Source: Malania oleifera
Taxonomy: Eukaryota; Streptophyta; Magnoliopsida; Santalales; Ximeniaceae
Assembly (NCBI RefSeq): GCF_029873635.1
Contig: NC_080418.1
Coordinates: 149,537,748 to 149,601,747 of the forward strand
Length of the DNA: 64,000 bases
Reading direction: 5' to 3'
The translations under genes were made by a program, and so were the position numbers. Under the pieces are notes generated by a model. The model was not told the origin of the DNA, did not search any database, and was given only the letters and a program-made list of their open reading frames with translations. Positions 44,489-56,394 of the stretch are shown here, piece by piece; within the stretch, counting starts at the first letter, position 1, and each line of letters begins with the position of its first letter.

Positions 44489-46672
44489 TCTTCTAGCTTT
44501 ACTTAAGAGTTAAGAAATCAAAATCCTCTCTCTCTCTCTCTCTCTCTCTCTAGAACTCGAACACTCTCTCACTCTAGGATTTCGGATCGTCTATTGACGA
44601 AATCAACGATCCAATGTTGCTACGTGGATCAGGAGGAGAATCTTTTCAAGGATAGCGAATCGGATATTTGTTTCGAAGATTTACGGATTTTGACCCAAAA
44701 CCGAGGTAAGGCTCTGAATCCGTCATCGTTTCGGTAGATCTGTAGAGAATAGTATTGTAAGGAAGTATTGTTCTGCGTTATTTAGGTTTTGAGAACTCGG
44801 TTCATAGTTTTGGAGTCGTAGAGTTCGTATTTTGGTTTTCAGGTTAAAGGTAAGGGGATTCTATTTATATCAGTTATTTTTGAAATCAAAATCGGTAAAC
44901 ATATAGTTTACGATTGTATGTATGATTTGGCCACTTATTTGGAAAAATTTATCAGGTGAAAATACGGGATTTTCGAGTTATTATTTTGGGAAAATTTGGG
45001 GGTTTCGGGTATCATCTCTATTTCTATTAGAAAATCGTATGTTGTATAAAACTGTGATATAGAGATGACCGTACCTATATTTGTATTAAATTGTATTCTC
45101 GAACTAAAAATGATATGATTTGTTGTATACCAAATAAGTGTGAAATGAACTGTTGTACGTAAAATGTTCCAGGTTTGAGAAAATAGTCGTGACGACTAAT
45201 TATCGTAAGCTGAGAGGTATAGGAACATGAGTTCCAAAATGTTCCAAGTTTTGTGAAATTACCATGTCTCGACAAATTACCGTGGACAAACGCTATGTCT
45301 TGGCTAAATACCGTGAGCGAGAGTGTCCAACTCTATATCTGAGGGTGTGAAATATCCTTTGTTTGTTTCGGTTGGTCACAGATGGGTGTGAGTGGACACC
45401 GTATTAGCAACGATATCTCTATGGGGCTTCGGCTAATGCCAGGTTATCGGGTGCTTCGTGTAATGCGGCCGGTTTCGGCCGAAGAGTGTGACGACACTGG
45501 CCGTATGTTTTGTATCATATGTATTAGAACTGGATTGTGAAAATACTGGAACTGTAACATGTTATGTTTTATGTCGAAATAACAATTGTATGTCACACAT
45601 TGATATAACATGTTTCTTTCTTACTGAGAGGTGTCTCACCCCGATTATACAAATGTTTTTCAGGTCCTTTAAGTAACTGTCACTAGCGTCCTAGCATAAC
45701 GGGAGTGTGGTTGTCGGTTAGTTGTGTATAGTACTTGTGTAAGTACAAATTTTGTAACTAGGTTGTCATTATTGGGTTTTGTAGACACCCGGGGTACATA
45801 CTGTATTTTGGAGCGTAGACTCTAGTTATGTATAGACTCTGGTATGGTATAATGTATGTATTAGAAAGAACATTTTTGCTGCGTATATGATGTGTATGTA
45901 TGTGTATGTGAATGCGTATAGAGTATACGTGTACCCCACGGGGTCGGGCCCTCATTCAGTCTAGTATCATGTATGTTTTAATTGATACAGAAACAAGTTA
46001 GGTTACTAAATTCACACCTGGGGCCCATCCGCGGATTTGGGGCGTGACATATAAACCCTACGTTGCTAATTGCAGTGCAAAAAGGCCTTAAGAATAGGAT
46101 AAGTGTAGTTTTTTGGATTCGGCAAAACAAGCCAATCTTTTAATTTCCTGCCATCAATGGTAAAACATGTATTAAATTTCACTAATCCAGGACAGTTATG
46201 GTGGATTGGATACATTGAACCCATTGAATTAAAAACATGAAAGGTTTTGTTTTGGAAGCTGTTGCCAGAAGACTTAAAAGAAGGTCTCATATCATACTTC
46301 CACGAAGAAAAACCAGACTGGGAGGATTTCTAGAGACATAGGAAATTATATGAATTGATTCAAAATCTTTGGGGAATTTATCTCCTTGAAGCAAGAATGA
46401 CATTAAATTGCATTTTCTTTGCAGACCATGAAACTTTAATTGCTATTGAGGGGAAGTATCTCCAGCAATTTCAAGAAACTAGTTTAGCATAACTTGCAAT
46501 TGAAGCAAAGAAAACAACCAATCAAATTAAGAATTGGGAGTGTCATCTTCCTTCAACTTAGGCTATGAAGAGTGATCTTCATATTGTACTATCAGAATTA
46601 GCAAGAAAAAAGCATGATAAAGAAATCATTGCAGCTTTGGAAGATCTCTGAAGGAGGACGAGATCTTGATAG

Positions 46673-47469
46673 GTGTACAACTTAGATGATAGTCCAGTTT
46701 TCATCATATCTCAGGCCAAACTGATTGGATTAGTCAGTAGGATCATATCAGGCACTTGTCCAGACAAGTGTCATACCCAGGCATTGCAGAACGAACAATT
46801 CGACAAGTCATATCAAGTTGTCTTTAAAGCAGCTTTATTAAAGTTTGTTGTATTATTTGGTTGTATTACTTATCTTTGCATCAACTTTATTAAAGTATGA
46901 TGTGTACTTGATGTATTAAAAAGTAAAGATTGGTAGGCTATTAAAATAGGTTGGTAGGCTATATATCTACGTAGTCTTATTTTTTATATCAGCTACTTTA
47001 TTAAAGTAAAGATGTCAGTTGCTTTATTAAAGTAAAGTTGTCAGTTGTTTTTTCAAAAGTAACTCTGTCAATCAAAGAGAAAGCAAGTTGTGCTTATCCT
47101 TTGGAGTCTATTTAAAGGGATCTCTGACCCTTTGTTCGGCGAAGAAAAATTGAGACAGATTAATAAAAGTTTATTCAGTCCAAAACTTCTCTCCTAAAAT
47201 TTTTCTTTTTATTCAAACACTATTATACGTCGGTTGAAGCTATAAGGAAGCTCATAAAATCTCATTGAGAAAAGCGTTCATAGAGGTTTCAGTTAGACAC
47301 CAAGCATAATAGTGGAATTGAGAGGTTGCCTGATACAACTTCGTATAGGTTTAAGAGAGATTGTCAAGATACAGGTAGTACAGGTAATAAGCTTTTATTA
47401 ATTAATTCTTCTTTCCCCTCTTTTCTTTTCCTCAATTTTTGAGTCCAACAGAATTCACGAGAAATTGGA
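46673..47469 (+). promoter_or_regulatory. Copy C: viral intergenic region and promoter, ending at the primer site
   Basis: Non-coding region after the second ORF. It has a TATA box CTATTTAAAGGG at 47107-47118 and an AATAAA signal near 47163 a short distance downstream, the arrangement used by pararetroviruses for terminally redundant RNA. The leader continues to GAGAAATTGG at 47460-47469. There the sequence stops matching the virus, one base pair or so into the primer binding site, and joins inverted copy B. Transcription from this promoter would run into copies B and A in antisense. Confidence 0.75.
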
Positions 47470-48190
47470 CCATATACTTGCTCGGCATGATTTGTTACCA
47501 TGAATGCAGCACTCTTGTGCACACTCTTACTGTGTCTAATAAGTCCCAAATTCAATAATTTTGGAATTTGTGTTTCAAATTCTTTTATCATTTCATTTGG
47601 ATAACTAATTCCTTTACTTCTGATAATTGTATCAGGGTTGTTAACCACAATATCCGCTTTTGGCATGGCCTTCTTCCATAATGCTTGTGGATTTTCTAAC
47701 CAATTGTCTAAAAGCATCTTGACTTCTTCAAGACTACTTTCTTCTTTTAATTGATTTACCTTTAGGATACTTCCTAATATCAATTCCTTCCAGTTATCAA
47801 GCTTCTCTTGATAATAAAATTTTCCTTATTCTTCGACTATCATATAATTCTTTATAATAGCACTTGAAGATTTAGGAATGAAATGATTATCTAGGATTAT
47901 TCCTTCTGAAAATATCGTAAATGGTTGATATTTCTTAAGGAACTTACTTCCCAAAAGAAAATTATCTGGTAATTCAGGAATTAGGCCAAGAATTTGCTTC
48001 CCATATTCTTTGTCATTCATCCTTATCTTCACATTTCTAGCAATTTCTCCTACCTGGAGTATTGCACTATTACCAATTATAACTCGAAGATTTTCTAATT
48101 CCCAATTCACTTATGGAAATCTGATTCGTGTGCAAGACCAAGTACATTCAGTATCGATAAGGGTTGTATATTCTACCTTACTGATAGAAA
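47470..48190 (-). pseudogene. Copy B: protease and start of RT, truncated
   Basis: Minus strand. The protease triad position near 48160 reads LIDTECTWS, with E in place of G. The conserved linker (KFLKKYQPFTIFSEGII near 47940) leads to the beginning of RT. The copy breaks off at 47470 before the catalytic YxDD block, where it abuts copy C head-to-head. Stops are present near 47826. Confidence 0.8.
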
Positions 48191-48726
48191 TGTTTACAAG
48201 CGTTGCACATTCTTCGACTTTGGCACTCAAAATGGATGTTCCCATCTATGTTACTTGAGATTGATCTTCTTCCTCATCTGCATAGATAGGGATTCTTATG
48301 GTTCTCTAACCAACTATCCTTCTACTTCTAGAGGAACTTAAGTCAGATGGTCCAAATTCTTCTGACCTGACTTCTGAATTAACATCTTCCTCTCTAGATA
48401 CACTCACTCTATTAGGAGTACAGTTACTTAGAAGTTCTGTTATGATTAATCTATTTGCCTATTGTCGTACCAACTCTGGCAATAGATTTTTTCAATCTCT
48501 CTTCAGTTCTTGGGGTTACCCAAATCTACGGCCAACTTAATGCTCTTGGATTTACAACTTCTGGTTGTAAACCTCTGATTGAGTCAGTTTGATTTGACTC
48601 AAAGAGTTGGGTAAATCTACTAACTCCCCTTCTGAGAGCTGGTTTCCCCGTGTTATAGAACTTCAAATATAATCTAGCAATAAGTCTAATGCACCTCTTG
48701 TCTGAGCTACATTTTAACATATTCTT

Positions 48727-49269
48727 CTAGTCCCTTGTGTTGACTCTGATCTGAAGAGTCTTCTCCACACTTTTATCTTGAAGATCAACATGTAAATGTG
48801 GTATTACTTTTATCCAGGCTGCTCCTGAATGCAAGTTAGCCCTTGCTCCTCCTAGTAAGGACCTACCAAAATTACCTATACTTCCATCTATAACTGCAAC
48901 AAGGATATGAAGATCTTGTCCCTTTCTTACTAATGGATCTATCCCAACCTGGATGATTCCATAATGGATATATCTTGCCTTTTTATCCATGGTTTTCTGA
49001 ACTTCTTGTGTGGTTAGTAATGGAACTATGAACGTGTGTGCATCCGTGTTTGATACTTCTGCAGTTACTTCTTTCTCGATAACCTTTACAGTTACTTTGT
49101 AAGGTATCCATGAGGTTTGGTATGCTTCAGCCCAACTGGCTCGAGGCATCCTCCATTGCTGGCAATCCCTACTTTCTGAAGGAATTTCAGTTTTTGCAGT
49201 CTGCATTAGATCTTCTTCTTCTCCTATTAGAGAAACTAATTCTGGTGTTTTATCTACTGCTTTTATCAT
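48727..49269 (-). pseudogene. Copy B: movement protein region
   Basis: Minus strand, 180 open codons. YIHYGIIQVGIDPLVRKG, then GRSLLGGARANLHSG and VIPHLHVDLQD, follow the pattern of the caulimovirid 30K-type movement protein (a tubule-forming cell-to-cell transport protein). It lies downstream of the coat protein and upstream of the protease, which is not the usual order. The region upstream is acidic and joins the coat protein tail. Confidence 0.75.
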
Positions 49270-49281
49270 AGCTACTCTTAA

Positions 49282-51117
49282 CTAACTCGGCTTGATATGA
49301 TGAGACGATTCTTCTTCTGAATCTTCTTCTTCTTCTTCTAATTCAGAGTATTCTGAGAAAATAGAATATATGCTCTCATCATCTGATTCTATTTCCTCTC
49401 CCCAAATAGGTTCATATAACAATTCTGAGGAATCTTCCAATAAAATCCTCTCAAGGACACCTTTCCTCTTTTCTGCCTCTAGACAATTATTAGCTTTATG
49501 GCTTTTCTTGCCACAAAACCAACAACAATCACAACTTTCCAGTGATTTCCCTTGTGGACACTTAGGATACCGTCCATACTTTTTCTTGAACGATTCCTTG
49601 ATATCTTCCCTAACCCTATTGGGTCTAAGAATTTTTTTTTTTTTTTCTAAATTTTTCTGCCCTTTTCTAGAGCTCTTCATTTTTCAAAATCTTTTCCAAG
49701 TTTTTCCTTTAACCTTGGAGGATCTAATCTTTTCATGGCACATACCTCCTGCACAACTAGTTTCTACTCTTTCTGAGCACCTAATTGGCTTCTGGGTACA
49801 ACCATATCTACTTGCAACCCCACTTGTCTTAGGGCAGCATGCTGGATTCATGAATGACATACTTCTTACTTCCTGCAAGACATGCCTCTACATGCAGTAA
49901 AACCTTATCATCTGCCTTACTGTTTCTGCTTGTACTCCTAGAGTATTTGATACTTCTGTATCTCTCTCTAGTCTTTGTTTTACTGCTTTAGCTACCAATC
50001 CTAGCCAACTGCCTAGTAGTTTCTGCACAAAAGTCTCTTTGGCATAAGCTTGATCCTAGGGGCCTAATTGATAATACCAATGTTGAAACTCACAAAGGTA
50101 TTCTTCAAAATAACACATACCACAGATCTAAATTTTTGTGATTGTCATTCTGACTTTCTCTACTAATTCATCTCCTCTATCCACTAACGAATATCCTACA
50201 AACTCCTGTTTGAGAAAATATGCTATAATGGTGATTACTTCATCTGGGGTCTTAATAGTGTCTAGGATTATTGCACTTATATCTGAATTTCTTTGCAATA
50301 TTTCCCAAAAATTTCCTACATATCCCCTTAGGGTAGATATTGCAAACTTATAAGCTCGTTCTACATTCCACGTTTCAACGCCATGACTTAGGATATTGTA
50401 TCTAATATTCGTAGCCCAATCATCTATCGCAACTGCGGGATCCTTTTCACAGTCTAATTTAAGTATTGTCCCATTCTGGAGTACTCCTTCTGGAATACTC
50501 TTCTTAGGTCTAAATTCTTCTTAAATTCTTCCTGGATAATTCAAAACAGACTCCTATTGTTTTGCTGTAGTTTGCAGCATTTCTTTAAAAGAAAATTTTT
50601 TTCGCTCCCACGGGCGAGGTTCTAATCTTAGGGATTGCCATACTGGCTTTGCATCCCAAGATGAAACTTCTGGAAAAATTACTATTTTTGAAAATCCTGA
50701 TGGTCCTGCTCCTTCAGTTCCACCTCCTGCAGATCCCTTACTAGTCTTTGCAAGAATTTTTTCAGCACTGACTAGTTTCTTAGCCTTGAGGTCTTCTACC
50801 TCATTCAACTTATTATTGATTCTTTTCTGAATCTCTGAGACTTCATTTTGTGTCCATTTTTCTCGATGTAGAAGTTAATCTAGCTCATCCTGAGCTTTCT
50901 GGATATCTTATGTTATGTCTGATAGGACTTTAGTTTCATCTATATCTCTGAGGGCACTTTGAACCTCCTATTCCTATGCTTCCTCATAGTCTCTAGGTGT
51001 ATATCTTCTTGATATACTGCTTCTAACTTCTTAAGTTCGCTCAAGATCTGTCATCATATCTTCATAACTTCTCATTATTTCTCTAATTTTACTCATAACG
51101 GACTTTTTATCCGTCAT
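49282..51117 (-). pseudogene. Copy B: polyprotein N-terminus and coat protein
   Basis: Minus strand from an ATG at 51117, about 340 bases after the primer site. A coiled-coil N-terminal part (50554-50808 and upstream) precedes the coat protein body, which is frame-shifted here (50500-49700). The coat protein CCHC finger (CWFCGKKSHKANNC near 49520) and an acidic tail (49282-49440) follow. The finger closely resembles the cysteine-rich motif at the end of caulimovirid coat proteins. An expanded A run near 49631-49648 and several stops disrupt the frame. Confidence 0.8.
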
Positions 51118-51458
51118 TTTTGAAGATTAATGGGATCTTGGCCATCTAATTCTAATCCTAAGCTTCTGTGGAGTTGCTCTAACTGCCACTCACACTGCCT
51201 AATTCAAGATTGATAGAGACGAATATGCTCTTCAATCTCTGGTAGCTGTGATTCAAGACCTAACTTAACTCTTTTTAAATCAAGTACTATAGGATTTAAT
51301 TCAAAATTAACTCTAGAAGAAGGTAGTCTGAAAAATTTCTCTCCACACTTCTTCAATTAAGTTCTCATAAAGTCGTATATTAGGCTTTATAGAAGCCTTC
51401 TGATAAAAAAGTGACCCTTTTTCTTTTTCTCTTTTACTGATCATAGAACCACAACAAG

Positions 51459-51470
51459 GCTCTGATACCA
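51459..51470 (-). other. Viral primer binding site (tRNA-Met), A/B boundary
   Basis: TGGTATCAGAGC on minus, preceded by TCGCGAGAAAT. It is the continuous joint between the end of unit A and the start of unit B, as expected in a head-to-tail tandem. Confidence 0.88.
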
Positions 51471-52149
51471 ATTTCTCGCGAATCCTGTTGGACTCAAAAA
51501 TTGAGGAAAAGAAAAGAGGGGGAAGAATAATTAATTAATAAAAGTTTATTACATGTACTACCTGTATCTTGGCAATCTCTCTTAAACTTGTACGAAACTG
51601 TATCAGGCAATCTCTCGATTCCATTATTATGCTTGGTGTCTAACCGGAACCTCTATGAACAATCACCTCAATGAGATTCTTTGGGCTTCCTTAGAGCTTC
51701 AACCGCCACACAATAGGGTTTGAATAAAAAGAAAGATTTCAAGAGAACTTTTAGATTGAATAAATTTTTATTAAACTGTCTCAATTTTTCTTCCCCGAAC
51801 AAAGGGTCAGAGATCCCTTTAAATAGACTCCAAGGGATAAGCACAGCTTGCTTTCTCCTTGATTGACAGACTTACTTTTAAAAAAACAGATGACATACCA
51901 ACCTACTTTAATAGCCTACCAATCTTGACTTTTTAATACATCAAGTACACATCATACTTTAATAAAGTTGATGCAAAGATAAGTAATGCAACAAACTTTA
52001 ATAAAGCTGCTTTAAAGACAACTTGATATGGTTTGTCGAATTATTCATTCTGCAATGCCTAGGTATGACACTTGTCTGGACAAGTGCCTGATATGACCCT
52101 ACTGACTAATCCGATCAGTTTGGCCTGAGATATGATGAAAACTGGACTA
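51471..52149 (-). promoter_or_regulatory. Copy A: viral intergenic region and promoter
   Basis: Minus-strand counterpart of 46673-47469 in copy C. TATA box CTATTTAAAGGG at 51815-51826, AATAAA-type signals near 51765, then the leader to the primer site at 51470. It would drive copy B in sense. Confidence 0.75.
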
Positions 52150-53571
52150 TCATCTAAGTTGTACACCTGTCAAGATCTCGTCCTCCTTGTGCAATATGAT
52201 TTCTTCATCGTGCCCTTTTCTTGCTAATTCTGATAGTACAATATGAAGATCATTCTTCATAGCCTGAGTTGAAGGAAGATGACACTCCCAATTCTTAATT
52301 TGATTGATTGTTTTCTTTGCTTCAATTGCAAGTTATGCTAAACTAGTTTCTTGAAATTGCTATAGATACTTCCCCTCAATACCAATTAAAGTTTCATGGT
52401 CTGCAAAGAAAATGCAATTTAATGTCATTCTTGCTTTAAGGAGATAAATTCCCTAAAGATTTTGAACCAATTCATAGAATTTCCTATGTCTCTGGAAATC
52501 CTCCCAATCTGGTTTTTCTTCGTGGAAGTTTGATATGAGACCTTCTTTCCAATCTTCTGGCAACAGATTCCAAAACAAAACATTTCCTGTTTTTAATCCA
52601 ATGTATCCAATCCACCATAACCGTCTTTGATTAGTGAAATTCAATACATGTTTTACCACTGATGGCAGGAAATTAAAAAATTGGCCTGTTTTGCTGAATC
52701 CAAAAAACTGAACTTCTCCTATTCTTAAGGCCTTTTGTACTGCAATTAGCAACTCAGGGTTTATACTTCTAGGAATGTGTAAATTCGAAATACACAATCA
52801 AATCCTTATCCAAAACTATTTTAATTATGGACATTCTAAAATAATTACTATTGCTCTAGTAGTGAAATTGTATTTCTTCAGCTGAATATTCATTTCAACT
52901 TTGAGCTCGATTTGTTGATGGATAAGTTCTGTTGTACCTTCCCTGTCCACAATTTTGAAGTTTTCAGAAATAATGGCTTCAAATTCTTCCAATACTTTAA
53001 CCACTTCTCTTAGACAAACTAAAAAAGATGTATTTGCTAGAATTGCTAGATTATTTACTATCCCTTCTAACAAATTTATTTTTTCCTTAGAGATTTCTGG
53101 AGTCCTTCTGAGAAAATCTTCGATAACCAAATCAACTTCGGCTATTTCAACTCCAACTGTCTTTCTATCCTTACTGGATTTTGAAACATTTTTGTTGATA
53201 GTTTCCTGATCAATTCTCTGCTTTTCTTTCATGCCTTCTCCTCTTACCTTTTTGGTTCTGGGATTCTGAACACACTAAGTACTGTAGTGTTCATATTGGC
53301 TACAAATAAAGCACTGAATATAACTTTTATCACTGGGTTTTCATCTTTTCTAGACAAACTCCCTTTCTTTACCTAGATCTATTCCAAAGCGGGAACTAAA
53401 CGTTCTCTTTTATGAGAAACATTTCTTCTTCTACTACTCCCTTCTCCCTTTCTGGAGTTGAAAGTTAACTATCTCTATTTGTTAACAAATTTGACAACCG
53501 AGCAATCTGTCACCTTATGTTTCTCTTGACAAATCACACATTTCAAATGGCTGCTACTGCTACTGCTTGCC
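52150..53571 (-). pseudogene. Copy A: second viral ORF
   Basis: Minus strand from the ATG near 53571 to a TGA near 52150. The N-terminal serine run and knuckle are frame-shifted. 52825-53232 (charged, helical) and 52453-52797 (tryptophan-rich, including RLWWIGYIGL near 52600) remain open. The uninterrupted sequence around 52765 is the empty site for the solo LTR in copy C. The C-terminal part ends about 330 bases before the promoter. The function is unknown. Confidence 0.7.
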
Positions 53572-53574
53572 ATT

Positions 53575-55560
53575 TGTTCTGCAAGAATTCAAATATCTAA
53601 TTAGAGTATCAGCAATAATATTATTTTTACCTTTAATATGTTCAACATTAGAGGAGTAATATTGTAATTCATTCCTCTATCTAACTAATCTTACTTGAGT
53701 ACATCGTTTTAATTTAAATCTCATAAAGTGTTTTACATAGGAACTATCTGTTCTAACGATGAAGGGTTTACCCAAAAAAAGTTCATTAGCCCTAATTCCT
53801 TTAAGGACTGCTAATAATTCATTTTCATGAACTGGATAATTAAATTCTGCTCCATTGAAACATTCACTCCAATATCTACTGAGGCATTCTGTTTTATCAT
53901 TTTTCTAATTTTTAAAACACATCCCGATATTATATCTGAAACATCGGTTTCCAGAATCATATCAAATTATGTACCATTTGAATATTCTAATTTTGGCAAA
54001 TTTTGAGTTTCTTTCTTTAAGGTTTTTACTACTTCAGTATCCTTTGAAATCCAATTCAAAGGATTCTTTATTGAAACCTTTTTCTACATTGGTGCTGCCT
54101 TTTCTGTCAAATTTTTAATAAATTTCCTAATATAATTCAATATTCTTAAAAAGCATTGACACTGCCTTCTATCTTCAAATTCATTAAGAAATTCACATAA
54201 CCTTTTTGCTATATGTGGCTGAAGTTTCTCTTCACTTCTCGAATTTTTAATCCTAAAAATTCAATCTAAGGTTGCATCCAAATGATTTTTCTTTCTGAAA
54301 GAACCATTTCTTCTTTTCTGAACACTTAAGCCATATGTTTCAAATATTCTAGAAAATCCTTAATATTTTTACTAAATACTAAGACGTCGTCAATGTAAAT
54401 TGCAACAAATCCAATCATTCCTTCAAAAGCCTGATCCATCCTTCTCTAAAAAATTCCTCGGGCATTCATTAATCCAAATGGTAAAACTAGCCATTCGAAA
54501 AGCCCGATCGACGAAGTGAAGTTTGTAAGAATTACTACTCTTTCTTTGACCTTTATCTGCCAATATCCTGATTTGAGATCGAATTTAGAATATGTTGAGG
54601 GTTTCTCCCTTCTTATTCTATTTCTAAAATATCCCTGATTAGGTAAATTATACTCATCATCTCTTGTTTCTCTATTCAAATCTCTATAATCAATAACCAT
54701 CCTGATTTTACCACGTACTTGCTCGGCATTATTTGTTACCATGAATGCAACACTCTTGTGCTCACTCTTACTGTGCCTAATAAGTCCCAAATTCAATAAT
54801 TTGGGAATTTATTTTTCAAATTCCTTTACCATTTCATTTGGATAACTAATTCCTTTACTTTTGATAATTGTATCGAGGTTTTTAAGCACAATATCCACTT
54901 CTGGCATGACCTTCTACCATATTGCCTGTGGATTTTCTAACCAATTGTCTGAAAGCATCTTATTGACATCTTCAAGACTACTTTCTTCTTCTAATTGATT
55001 TACCTTAAGGATACTTCCTGATACCAATTCCTTCCAGTTATCAAGCTTCTCTTGATAATAAAATTTTCCTTGTTCTTCGACTATCATATAATTCTTTATA
55101 ATAGCACCTGAAGATTTTGGAATGAAATGATTATCTAGGATTATTCCTTCTGAAAATATCGTAAATGGTTAATATTTCTTAAGGAACTTACTTCCCAAAA
55201 GAAAATCATTTGATAATTCAGGAATTAGACCAAGAATTTGCTCCTCATATTCTTTGTCATTCATCCTTATCTTCACATTTCTGACAATTTCTCCTACCTG
55301 GAGTATTGCACTATTACCAATTATAACTCAAAGATTTTCTTATTCCCAATTCACTTCTGGAAATCTAATTCGTGTGCGAGACCAAGTACATCCAGTATTG
55401 ATAAAAGATATACATTCTACCTTACTAATAGAAATGTTTACAAGCGTTGCAAATTATTCGACTTTGGCACTCAAAATGGATGTTCCCATGTATGTTACTT
55501 GAGATTGATCTTCTTCCTCATCTGTGTAGATAAGGATTCTTACGGTTCTCTAACCAACTA
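53575..55560 (-). pseudogene. Copy A: protease, RT and RNase H
   Basis: Minus strand. The protease triad position near 55400 reads FINTGCTWS (N for D). The RT has KFDLKSGYWQIKV near 54585-54545 and an intact YIDDVLVF near 54395-54370. RNase H ends near 53590. Many stops and frame changes are present, and only short frames (for example 54446-54796) stay open. The RT motifs place it in Caulimoviridae. Confidence 0.85.
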
Positions 55561-55979
55561 TCCTTCTACTTCTAAAGGATCTTAAGTCAGATGGTCCAAA
55601 TTCTTCTGACCTGGCTTTTGAATTAACATCTCTTTCTAGATACACTCACTTCCATGAGGAGTATAGTTACTTAGAGGTTCTGTTATGATCAATCTATTTG
55701 CCTCTTGTCAAACTGACTCTAGCAATAGATTTTTCAATCTCTCTTCAGTTCTCGGGGTTACCCAAATTTGCGGCCAACTTAGTGCTCCTGGATTTACAAC
55801 TTCTGGTTGTAAACCTCTAATTGAGTTCGTTTAATTTGACTCGAAGAGTTGGGTAAATCTACTAACTCCCATTTTGAGAGTTTATTTCCCCATGTTATAG
55901 AACTTCAAATATAATCTAACAATAAGTTTAATGCACCTCCTATCTGGGCTACATTTTAACATATTCTGTCAGTCCCTCG

Positions 55980-56391
55980 TGTTGACTCTTATTTGCAAAG
56001 TCTTCTCCACACTTTTATCTTGAAGATCAACATGTAAATCTGGTATTACTTTTATTCAAGCTACTCCTGAATGCAAGTTAGACCTTGCTCCTCCTAGTAA
56101 GGACCTACCAAAATTACCTATACTTCCATCCATAACTGCAACAAGGATAGGAAGATCTTGTCCCTTTATTACTAATGGATTTATCCCAACCTGAATGATT
56201 CCATAATGGACATATCTTGCCTTTTTATCCATGGCTTTCTGAACTTCTTGTGTGGTTAGTAATGGAACTATGAACGTGCTTGCATCCGTGCTTGATACTT
56301 CAGCAGTTACTTCTTTCTCGATAACCTTTATAGTTTCTTTGTAAGGTATCCATGAGGTTTGGTATGCTTCAGCCCAACTTGCTCGAGGCAT
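55980..56391 (-). pseudogene. Copy A: movement protein region
   Basis: Same region as 48727-49269 in copy B, with VHYGIIQVGINPLV near 56225 and GRSLLGGARSNLHSG near 56110. A stop near 56056 ends the frame early compared with copy B. It sits between the coat protein tail (56395-56679) and the protease. Confidence 0.75.
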
Positions 56392-56394
56392 CCT

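Larger units (their letters stand above)
44185..46049 (+). mobile_element. Solo LTR (gypsy, Tekay/Del-like), 1865 bp
   Basis: Starts TGTAAGAACCCGACT and ends GGGGCGTGACA. It is flanked by TATAA at 44180-44184 and 46050-46054. Copy A of the virus keeps the same site uninterrupted at about 52760-52775, which confirms both ends. It contains a TATA box (44481-44488) preceded by an array of TCGTCGACGA motifs. No internal coding region remains. The termini resemble Tekay-type chromovirus LTRs; lineage is inferred. Confidence 0.93.
43371..46672 (+). pseudogene. Copy C: second viral ORF, zinc knuckle plus coiled coil, split by a solo LTR
   Basis: The ATG at 43371 overlaps the end of the RNase H frame by 14 bases. 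The first 272 codons are open to 44189. They hold a serine-rich start, a basic stretch, a CCHC-like knuckle with one cysteine replaced (CFIYSQYGHYSTQC near 43630), then a long helical, charged region. A 1865-bp LTR insertion at 44185 interrupts it, and the remainder (46055-46672) has several stops. Its position downstream of RNase H matches an ORF2 reported for florendovirus-like elements. I do not know its function. Confidence 0.7.
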
